From: Catenulispora acidiphila DSM 44928
GTDB taxonomy: Bacteria; Actinomycetota; Actinomycetes; Streptomycetales; Catenulisporaceae
Reading direction: 5' to 3'
NCBI RefSeq assembly: GCF_000024025.1
Contig: NC_013131.1
Location: 8,102,229-8,166,228, forward strand
DNA: 64,000 nt
In this document: positions 57,648 through 64,000 of the stretch, piece after piece
Numbering within the stretch: position 1 is the first letter of the stretch
Layout of the letters: every line of letters starts with the position of its first letter
The notes under the pieces: model-generated
What the model saw: the letters and a program-made list of their open reading frames with translations, nothing else
Told to the model about the DNA's origin: nothing
The model's database searches: none
Position numbers and translations under genes: made by a program

Positions 57648-58859
57648 CTATCGCAGGTAGTCAAGCAGCTGATCGGCGTAGGTGTGACCGCGCAGCTTGG
57701 CCAGGGTCTTGGCCTCGATCTGCCGGATCCGCTCGCGCGTGACGCCGAAGGTGCGCCCGATCTCCTCCAGAGTGTGCGGCTGGCCGTCGGTGAGTCCGTA
57801 GCGCAGCTGGACCACGCGCTTCTCGCGTTCGCCGAGGGTGGACAGCAGCGCGTCCAGGTGCTCGCGCAGCATCACCACGGCGACCGAATCGGCCGGGGAG
57901 ACCGCGTCGGCGTCCTCGATGAGGTCGCCGAGGGCCACGTCGTCCTCTTCGCCGACCGGCGCGTGCAGCGACACCGGTTCCTGAGCCAGGCGCAGGACTT
58001 CCACGACCCGCTCGACCGCGACGCCCAGAACCTCCGCGATATCGTCCGGTGTCGGCTCGACTCCGTTCTCCTGCAGCAGCCTGCGCTGCAGCCGGACCAC
58101 GCGGTTCATCAGCTCGACCACGTGCACCGGCACCCGGATGGTGCGGGCCTGGTCGGCCAGCGCCCGGCTCATCGCCTGCCGGATCCACCAGGTCGCGTAC
58201 GTGGAGAACTTGTAGCCGCGGGTGTAGTCGAACTTCTCCACCGCGCGGATCAGCCCGAGGTTGCCCTCCTGGACCAGGTCCAGGATCGACATGCCACGGC
58301 CCAGATACCGCTTGGCGATCGACACCACCAGGCGCAGGTTCGCCTCGATCAGCCGGCGCTTGGCGGCCTGGCCCTCCAGGACCAGGATGGCCAGCTCGCG
58401 CCGCAGCTGCGGCTTGAGGTGCGTCTGGAAGGTCAGCTTCTCCTCGGCGAACAGCCCGGCCTCGACGGCTTGGGCGAGTTCCACCTCCAGCACCGCGTTC
58501 AGCAGCGGCACCCGGCCGATCTCCCGCAGATACTGCCGGAACAGGTCGCCGGCCGGTCCGGCGGAATCGGCCCAGGCGTTGACCTTCTGGTCGGCCTCGG
58601 CTTCCTTCTCCGGCTCGGTCTCGGCCTCCTCCTCCAGCGCCGCTTCGAGCTCTGCGATCTCCGGCGCGGCGGGGCCGGGGATGCGCAGGGGACCGAGTTC
58701 CTCCTGGTCACCCAGACCGACGGCGGTCCTGGCCTCAGCCACGGACGGTGCGCCGGTGTGGGGGGCCGGCGCGACGGCGTCGAGGAGGGCTACCGGTCCC
58801 TGTGCGACAGCACTGTTCACGACAAGCTCCAAGGTGGGGGTTCGCGACGTCTTCGCCAC
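57648..58859 (-). CDS. RNA polymerase sigma-70 factor (primary/group 2, HrdB-like)
   Basis: 403 residues. Region 1.2-2.4 is complete ([63 protein letters not shown]), region 3 follows, and region 4.2 reads [20 protein letters not shown]. The first 100 residues include an acidic Glu-rich stretch. It is shorter than HrdB of Streptomyces because the long basic N-terminal extension is missing, so a HrdA/HrdD-like group 2 factor is as likely as the main sigma factor. GTG at 58859 is taken; GTG 13 codons later has TTGGAG well placed upstream and may be the true start. It follows dnaG on the same strand after 109 bp. Confidence 0.93.
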   Translation of the reverse strand: MAKTSRTPTLELVVNSAVAQGPVALLDAVAPAPHTGAPSVAEARTAVGLGDQEELGPLRIPGPAAPEIAELEAALEEEAETEPEKEAEADQKVNAWADSAGPAGDLFRQYLREIGRVPLLNAVLEVELAQAVEAGLFAEEKLTFQTHLKPQLRRELAILVLEGQAAKRRLIEANLRLVVSIAKRYLGRGMSILDLVQEGNLGLIRAVEKFDYTRGYKFSTYATWWIRQAMSRALADQARTIRVPVHVVELMNRVVRLQRRLLQENGVEPTPDDIAEVLGVAVERVVEVLRLAQEPVSLHAPVGEEDDVALGDLIEDADAVSPADSVAVVMLREHLDALLSTLGEREKRVVQLRYGLTDGQPHTLEEIGRTFGVTRERIRQIEAKTLAKLRGHTYADQLLDYLR

Positions 58860-58968
58860 ACGCTTACCCCGCGCACCGCAGAGCTATCCCAGATAACGGA
58901 AACTGAACCGAGATCGGTGCGGGAAGAATCAAGATCGGCGTCGCCCGCCGGTCACGGAACCGTGACCG

Positions 58969-61071
58969 TTACGAGACTTCCGCCAGGCCACGCTTGTATT
59001 GCTCCAAGGCCACGAGTTCGCCGAAGAGTTTGTTGTATTCCTCTTGCCCGGTCACCGGATTCAGCCGCTGGAGCTTGGATCTCACGTCCTTGATACGCCG
59101 GTCGACGGTGTGGACGCGCACCCGGGTCATGACTTCGGCGACATAGCGTTCGTCGGCCTTGCCGCGAAAATGCACCGGCTCCACGGTCAGCTCGGTGATC
59201 AGCCCGCGGATGGCGTCGTCAGGAGCCTGATCTTGGACGCGGCCGGTCCAGTTGTTGTCATTTCCCGCAGCGCATCCCCCGCTCGCGCGTACCGCGGCGC
59301 ACACCGCGGCATAGGCGGGAACGGTGAACTCCTCCGGCGCCAGACCGTCGAACGTGGCACCGGCGAGTTGCGGGAATTGCAACGCCATCTTCACCGCTTC
59401 GCGCTCGGCGCCGGCGACCGGATCCCGTTGTCCTCGGCCGGGCACGGTCGCGGCCTCGGCGCCGAACAGGCCGTCCTGGCCCGGCGAGCTGTAGCCGCCG
59501 CCGTAGCCGCCGCGGTCGTTCCGTCCGCCGCCGCGGTCCCAGTCGTCGCGTCCGCCGCCCCGGCCGCCTCCGCGTCCGCCGCCGTACCCGCCCTGGCCGC
59601 CCTGTCCGCCCTGTCCGCCCCCGTAGCCGCCGCGCCGGTTGTTCGAGCCCTGATTCCCCCGGCGGTCGTTCCAGTCGCCGCCACGGCCGCCTGAGGGCCC
59701 TTGGCCGCCGCTGGGGACCGAGACCTCCGGCCGGATGCCGGAAGCCGCGAGCAGACGGCGCACCGCCGACTGCACGTCGCGCTCCTCCAACCCGAGCCAG
59801 CCGGCCAGCCGGCGCGTGTAGTCGTTGCGCAGCGCCGAATCGCGGATCTTCGCCACGATCGGCGCGGTGGTGCGCAGGGCGTGGACGCGGCCCTCGGACT
59901 CGTCGAGGTTCTGCTTGGCCAGCTCGGCGCGGATCACGAACTCGAACAGCCGGGTCCGGGTGGCGACCAGCTCGCGCACCGCCGCGTCGCCCTTGGCCAG
60001 ACGCAGATCGCAGGGGTCCATGCCGCTGGGCTCGACGGCGACGAAGGTCTGCGTGACGAACTTGTCCTCGTCCAGATAGGCGCGCATGGCCGCCTTCTGC
60101 CCGGCGGAGTCGCCGTCGAAGGTGAAGACCACTTCGACGCCGAGGAACTGGTTCCGGTCGGCCAGCAGCCGTCGCAGGATCTTGATGTGCTCCTCGCCGA
60201 ACGCGGTCCCGCAGGTCGCCACCGCGGTCGGGACGCCGGCCAGATGGCAGGCCATCACGTCGGTGTAGCCCTCGACGACGACCGCGCGCTCCTGCTTGAC
60301 GATTTCTCTCCGCGCCATCTCTAAGCCGTAGAGCACCGAGGACTTCTTGTAGATCGGTGTCTCGGGGCTGTTGAGGTACTTCGGGGTGTCCGGGTCGTCG
60401 GTGAGCCGCCGCCCGCCGAAGCCGATCACGTCGCCGGACAGGTCGGCGATCGGCCACATCAGCCGGTTGCGGAAACGGTCCATCGCCCCGCGCCGGCCTT
60501 CGGAAGCAAGGCCGCCGGTCAGGATCTCCTTGTCGGTGAAGCCGCGTCCGCGCAGATGCCGGACCAGCGACTCCCAGGACTCAGGGGCGAAGCCGACGTG
60601 GAACTGCTCGATCGCGCCGGCGTCGAACCCGCGCGCGGCCAGAAGCTCCCGGGCGTGGGCGGCGGCCGGGGTGGACAGCTGGTCCACGAAGTATTCGGCG
60701 GCGGCCTTGTGCGCCTCGATGAGCCGGGTGCGCTCGCTGCGCACGCCCTGGTTCGTGTAGCCGCCCTCGGTGTAGCGCAGCTCGATGTTGTACTGCCCCG
60801 CCAGCCGCTCGACCGCCTCGGGGAAACTGAGGTGGTCGTACTCCATGACGAACTTCAGGACGTCGCCACCGACCCCGCAGCCGAAGCAGTGGTAGAAATT
60901 CTTTGCCGGGCTCACCTGGAAGGACGGCGATTTCTCGTCGTGGAAAGGGCACAGGCCCTTCAGGTTTCCCCCGCCGCCGTTGCGTAGTTGGACCACGGCG
61001 CCGACGACATCGACGATCGACGCCGCCTGGCGTACTCGGTCGATGTCTTCGTCTTTGATCTGTCCAGCCAC
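58969..61071 (-). CDS. dnaG: DNA primase
   Basis: 700 residues. The CHC2 zinc finger (Cys41, His44, Cys62, Cys65; CPFHDEKSPSF and YHCFGCG), the RNA polymerase-like core with TOPRIM motifs VVVEGYTDVMA (about 260) and FTFDGDSAG, and a C-terminal DnaB-interacting region are in order. It makes RNA primers for replication. Unusual is an approximately 85-residue Gly/Arg/Asp/Asn/Gln-rich stretch (about 455-540) between core and C-terminal domain, with many GG and RGG-like units. GTG start. It lies 21 bp after dgt and ahead of the sigma factor gene, likely one transcription unit. Confidence 0.97.
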   Translation of the reverse strand: MAGQIKDEDIDRVRQAASIVDVVGAVVQLRNGGGGNLKGLCPFHDEKSPSFQVSPAKNFYHCFGCGVGGDVLKFVMEYDHLSFPEAVERLAGQYNIELRYTEGGYTNQGVRSERTRLIEAHKAAAEYFVDQLSTPAAAHARELLAARGFDAGAIEQFHVGFAPESWESLVRHLRGRGFTDKEILTGGLASEGRRGAMDRFRNRLMWPIADLSGDVIGFGGRRLTDDPDTPKYLNSPETPIYKKSSVLYGLEMARREIVKQERAVVVEGYTDVMACHLAGVPTAVATCGTAFGEEHIKILRRLLADRNQFLGVEVVFTFDGDSAGQKAAMRAYLDEDKFVTQTFVAVEPSGMDPCDLRLAKGDAAVRELVATRTRLFEFVIRAELAKQNLDESEGRVHALRTTAPIVAKIRDSALRNDYTRRLAGWLGLEERDVQSAVRRLLAASGIRPEVSVPSGGQGPSGGRGGDWNDRRGNQGSNNRRGGYGGGQGGQGGQGGYGGGRGGGRGGGRDDWDRGGGRNDRGGYGGGYSSPGQDGLFGAEAATVPGRGQRDPVAGAEREAVKMALQFPQLAGATFDGLAPEEFTVPAYAAVCAAVRASGGCAAGNDNNWTGRVQDQAPDDAIRGLITELTVEPVHFRGKADERYVAEVMTRVRVHTVDRRIKDVRSKLQRLNPVTGQEEYNKLFGELVALEQYKRGLAEVS

Positions 61072-61092
61072 AACCAGAGTTTAGCTGCGCCG

Positions 61093-62376
61093 TCAGACCG
61101 TTCCGAGTCTCCTGCTCAGGGCGTACGCGGCGTCGTCGGTCAGTGACGCCACCTGGTCCACGACCACGCGCAACCGGGTGCATTCGTCGGTGGCGTCGGA
61201 GTACCAGGCGCGGAAGGAGGGCTCCAGGTGCTCCGGATGCGCCGAGAGTCCCTCGGCCAGGCTCGTGACCAGTTCCCGTTGCAGGCGGCGGCGCTCGCGG
61301 GCGTCGTCGCGCTGCATGACGTAGAGCGCCGTGACCGCTTTCAGCAGCGCGCACTCCAGCCGGGTCCGGCGCGGCACGACCAGGTCGGCGGCGTAGCGGG
61401 TCAGCGGCCCGGTGACGTAGGTCTCCGCTTCGCGATCGGCCGCGGCCTCGCGCGTGGCGGCCGCGGCGGACTGGCAGAACCGGCCGATCAGGCTGCTGGT
61501 GGTGTTCTTCAGCGCGGCCTGCGCGGCGAAGGAGCCGTCGTAGTCGCCGGGCCAGTAGTCCAGGTCCATCAGCCGGAACAGCGCCTCGGACAGCTCGTCG
61601 GCGCTGGCGCCCGGGGCGTAGCGCATCTCGGTGAGCTCGAAGAGCTCCGCCTGCTCGGTCAGCGACAGCAGCGCCTTGGGGACCAGGTAGCCGGCGTGCA
61701 GGGCGTCCTCGAGATCGTGGACCGAGTACGCCACATCGTCGGACCAGTCCATCACCTGCGCCTCGAAACAGCCGCGGCCGGGGACGGCGCCGGTGCGCAT
61801 CCACTCGAAGACCGGCTCGTCGTCGGCGTAGACGCCGAACTTCGCCGTGCCGCGCGCCTGCCCCTCGGCGCGGGTCCACGGGTACTTCGTCGCGGCGTCC
61901 AGCGCCGCGCGCGTCAGGTTCAGCCCGCCGAGCTCGCCGTTCGGGCCCAGTACCTTGGCCTCCAGCCGGACCAGGATCCGGAAGGACTGCGCGTTGCCCT
62001 CGAAGCCGCCGCATTCGGCCGCGGCGAGCGCCAGCGCCTCCTCGCCGGTGTGGCCGAACGGAGGGTGACCGAGGTCGTGGGACAGGCAGGCGGTCTCCAT
62101 CAAGTCCGGATCGGCGCCCAGCTCCTTGCCCAGTTCCCGGCCGATCTGCGCGCACTCCAGGCTGTGGGTCAGCCGGGTGCGCGGGCTGTCCAGGTAGGCG
62201 CCGAACGCCGAATCGCTCGACCCCGGCGCGACCACCTGGGTCTTGGCCGCCAGCCGGCGCAGCGCCGCGCTGTGCAGCACCCGGGCCCGGTCCCGCTCGA
62301 AAGCGGTGCGCCGCACGTTGCTGGGGTGGTCCGGGAGGTGGCGTTCCCGGTCGGCGTCGCTGTAGGCATCGGTCAC
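61093..62376 (-). CDS. dgt: Deoxyguanosinetriphosphate triphosphohydrolase-like protein
   Basis: 427 residues from the GTG at 62376. HD-domain motifs: His71 ([14 protein letters not shown]), His100-Asp101 in [19 protein letters not shown], and the downstream Asp in [17 protein letters not shown]. The family hydrolyses dNTPs to nucleoside and triphosphate. The neighbouring dnaG supports the housekeeping assignment, as this pair is common in actinobacteria. A TTG at 62403 could add nine residues but has no better ribosome binding site. Confidence 0.95.
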   Translation of the reverse strand: MTDAYSDADRERHLPDHPSNVRRTAFERDRARVLHSAALRRLAAKTQVVAPGSSDSAFGAYLDSPRTRLTHSLECAQIGRELGKELGADPDLMETACLSHDLGHPPFGHTGEEALALAAAECGGFEGNAQSFRILVRLEAKVLGPNGELGGLNLTRAALDAATKYPWTRAEGQARGTAKFGVYADDEPVFEWMRTGAVPGRGCFEAQVMDWSDDVAYSVHDLEDALHAGYLVPKALLSLTEQAELFELTEMRYAPGASADELSEALFRLMDLDYWPGDYDGSFAAQAALKNTTSSLIGRFCQSAAAATREAAADREAETYVTGPLTRYAADLVVPRRTRLECALLKAVTALYVMQRDDARERRRLQRELVTSLAEGLSAHPEHLEPSFRAWYSDATDECTRLRVVVDQVASLTDDAAYALSRRLGTV

Positions 62377-62508
62377 CGCCCCACGGTAACCCGCGCGGGC
62401 CAACGGAAACTGAAGACTCGGCGGCGGGGCGGCCGGCGGCGGCGCGGCACCGGGGAGCGGCCGCCCCGGGTCGGGCTCCCGAGACGGCCGCCCTGTGTTC
62501 TTACACCG

Positions 62509-62916
62509 TCAACCTCTGAGGCCCTCCAGCAGTTCCTCGAACGGGCCGAGGACGAAGCTGCGGCACTCGGCGTAGCGCTGGAGCTCCTCGACGTCCTTCG
62601 CGGTGGCATCGCCCTCCGGCGAGGCGATCCCGACGCGCAGATCGTCCATCGTGTCCCAGCGCAGTTCGGCGACGCGGAAGTAGGGCTCGCCGCGGACCGG
62701 GAGCGGGTTGTCGCAGATGGCGTACGAGCGCAGCCCTGGGATCTTGCCGGCCAGTGGGATGTGGACGTCGCGGTAGTGCCGCTCGAACGCCTCGGGGTCG
62801 GTCGGCCGCTCCCAGAGGACGATGAAGCGAGCGGGGGCAGCGGCCGGGTCGCTCGGGTCGGTGCGATCAGTGCGGTCAGTGCGGTCGGTCGAGCCGGTCG
62901 TATCGGTGGCGATCAT
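62509..62916 (-). CDS. EthD-like ferredoxin-fold protein
   Basis: 135 residues. From about residue 28 it follows the small EthD family (FIVLWERPTDPEAFERHYRDVHIPLAGKIPG), a dimeric alpha-beta barrel fold. These proteins are small monooxygenase- or cyclase-like factors; the reaction is unknown here. The first 27 residues are a low-complexity tail with DRT repeated. GAGAGGAA precedes the ATG. It lies 56 bp after the ECF sigma gene and may be co-transcribed, which would make it a candidate target of that factor. Confidence 0.8.
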   Translation of the reverse strand: MIATDTTGSTDRTDRTDRTDPSDPAAAPARFIVLWERPTDPEAFERHYRDVHIPLAGKIPGLRSYAICDNPLPVRGEPYFRVAELRWDTMDDLRVGIASPEGDATAKDVEELQRYAECRSFVLGPFEELLEGLRG

Positions 62917-62943
62917 GGCGGGTTCCTCTCGGTCGGTGTCTCA

Positions 62944-62957
62944 CCGGTACATACCGG
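62944..62957. promoter_or_regulatory. Inverted repeat upstream of the EthD-like gene
   Basis: CCGGTA and TACCGG flank two bases (CCGGTACATACCGG). It lies between the ECF sigma stop and the ribosome binding site of the EthD-like gene and could be an operator. No experimental or family evidence backs this. Confidence 0.3.
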
Positions 62958-62972
62958 CGGCACCGCCCGGAC

Positions 62973-63890
62973 TCATCGCGGCAGACCGAAGGCGTCGAAC
63001 AAGTCCGTGTCGGCGAACACCACGTTGGCCGTGACCAGGCCGCCGACCACGGTGAAGACCTGCAGCGTGTGCCGCCGGTGGCCGCCGTCGGCGTTCGGGG
63101 CGTAGGCGGCCAGCGCGGGCTGGCCGTTGGCCGAGGTGGGGATCATGCGCCAGCCGGTGCCGTTCAGCCGGAAGACGCGCTCCATGAACAAGCCGTAGTG
63201 CTCGCGGCCGCGGTACCACAGCGGGACCGGCGGCATCTCCATGACCACGTCGTCGGCGAGCAGCTTGACCAGCGCCGGGACGTCGGCAGCCTCGAAGGCG
63301 TGGATATAGCGCTCGATGACCGCGTGCCGGTCGGGGTCGGGCGTCTCGCGGACCGCGGCCGCCTCGCCGAGTCCGTCGACGGTCACGCGGGCCCGCTGCA
63401 GCGCGCTGTTCACGGCGGCGACCGTGGTCCCGAGCTGTTCGGCGACCTCGGCGGCGGAGAAGTCGAGCACGTCGCGCAGCACCAGCGCCGCGCGCTGCCG
63501 CGCGGGCAGTTCCTGCACCGCCGCGACCCACGCCAGGCGCAGGTCGGCGCGGGCGTCGGCGTCGAAGCGGGCATCGGGGAAGGGCTCGAGCCAGGGGACG
63601 TCGAGCGCCGGGCGCAACGGCGCCTCGGTGTCCTGGCTCGGGGCGCCGAGGCCGGAGGGCAGCGGTCGGCGCCCGCGCGAGGCGAGCGCGGTGAGGCAGA
63701 CGTTGGTCGCGATGCGGTAGAGCCAGGTGCGGACGGAGGCCTTGGCGGGGTCGTAGCGGTCGCGGGCTTTCCACGCGCGCAGCAGCGTTTCCTGCACTTG
63801 GTCCTCGGCGTCGTGGACGGAGCCGAGCATGCGGTAGCAGTAAGCCGTCAGCTCGGCGCGGTGCGCTTCGAGATCCACGCGGTCGTCCAC
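62973..63890 (-). CDS. ECF sigma factor with SnoaL-like C-terminal domain
   Basis: 305 residues. Region 2 (AYCYRMLGSVHDAEDQVQETL, RTWLYRIATNVCL) is at about 15-70 and region 4 (LPARQRAALVLRDVLDFSAAEVAEQLG) at about 120-165. A C-terminal SnoaL/NTF2-like domain (about 190-300, with YIHAFEAADVPALVKLLADDVVMEMPP) replaces an anti-sigma partner, as in SigJ/SigG/ECF41-like groups where the extra domain controls activity in cis. No anti-sigma gene is adjacent. GTG start at 63890. Sequence upstream has CTTGTCAG, which may be its own promoter element. Confidence 0.92.
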   Translation of the reverse strand: MDDRVDLEAHRAELTAYCYRMLGSVHDAEDQVQETLLRAWKARDRYDPAKASVRTWLYRIATNVCLTALASRGRRPLPSGLGAPSQDTEAPLRPALDVPWLEPFPDARFDADARADLRLAWVAAVQELPARQRAALVLRDVLDFSAAEVAEQLGTTVAAVNSALQRARVTVDGLGEAAAVRETPDPDRHAVIERYIHAFEAADVPALVKLLADDVVMEMPPVPLWYRGREHYGLFMERVFRLNGTGWRMIPTSANGQPALAAYAPNADGGHRRHTLQVFTVVGGLVTANVVFADTDLFDAFGLPR

Positions 63891-63971
63891 GGGGTCAGGC
63901 TACGCGCAGGCACTGACAAGAGCGGATGGGAGGCGCCGCACAGTAGTCGGGGCAACCGCTAGCGTTCCGGC

Positions 63972-64000
63972 ATGAGTGATCAGGGACCGCCCGCTGTCGT
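63972..64000 (+). CDS. Start of an unidentified plus-strand gene (cut by window edge)
   Basis: An ATG at 63972 opens a frame reading MSDQGPPAVV up to the edge. It is divergent from the ECF sigma gene, which fits a real gene start, but ten codons cannot identify it. Confidence 0.35.

Noticed and set aside
1-64000. tRNA genes, insertion sequences, integrases or attachment sites
   Set aside because: None was recognised on either strand by eye; no transposase motifs and no tRNA-like cloverleaf stood out. A dedicated scan would be more sensitive.

Overview
The window is high-GC DNA (about 70% G+C by eye) with GTG and TTG starts, strong third-position G/C bias and long stop-free stretches in several frames. 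It comes from an actinobacterium of the filamentous, Streptomyces/Catenulispora-like kind; the genus cannot be fixed from the sequence alone. Nearly all of it is on the minus strand. The left two thirds are a modular type I polyketide synthase (PKS) cluster cut by the left window edge. The right end is chromosomal core: dnaG, dgt and a primary-type sigma factor.

Layout. (1) 1-40182, minus: five PKS genes transcribed from right to left, followed by an asparagine-synthetase-like amidotransferase that runs off the left edge. The likely order of action is PKS1 (KSQ-AT-ACP loading module plus module 1, KS-AT-DH-KR-ACP), PKS2 (module 2, KS-AT-DH-KR-ACP), PKS3 (module 3, KS-AT-DH-KR-ACP), PKS4 (module 4, KS-AT-KR-ACP) and PKS5 (modules 5-7, each KS-AT-KR-ACP). 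Read collinearly this is a propionate-started octaketide with a triene from modules 1-3 and four beta-hydroxyls from modules 4-7. No thioesterase domain ends the line. (2) 40407-44907: two free-standing NRPS condensation-domain proteins on the plus strand, with a PLP-dependent, LysA-fold decarboxylase between them on the minus strand. (3) 44820-51539, minus: a tightly coupled operon ACP, acyl-ACP ligase, 3-hydroxyacyl-CoA dehydrogenase, FkbJ-type ACP, acyl-CoA dehydrogenase, FkbH-type protein, type II thioesterase, Sfp-type PPTase. Four of these genes form the cassette for a hydroxymalonyl-ACP type extender; no O-methyltransferase is in the window. (4) 51861-57546: DoxX membrane protein, hotdog thioesterase, alpha/beta hydrolase-OsmC fusion, a lipoprotein gene with an apparent frameshift, and an FGGY sugar kinase. 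(5) 57648-64000: sigma-70 factor, dnaG, dgt, an EthD-like protein, an ECF sigma factor with a SnoaL-like C-terminus, and the first codons of a plus-strand gene.

How it may work together (inference). The PPTase arms the carrier proteins, the FkbH cassette makes a 2-hydroxymalonyl-ACP extender that one or more of modules 4-7 might use, and the type II thioesterase edits. The ligase, ACP and decarboxylase look like a unit that loads an amino acid on a carrier and decarboxylates it. The condensation proteins could then join that amine to the polyketide, or the amidotransferase could form a primary amide, which would explain the missing terminal thioesterase domain. No pathway regulator, transporter or glycosyltransferase is in the window, so more of the cluster should lie beyond the left edge.
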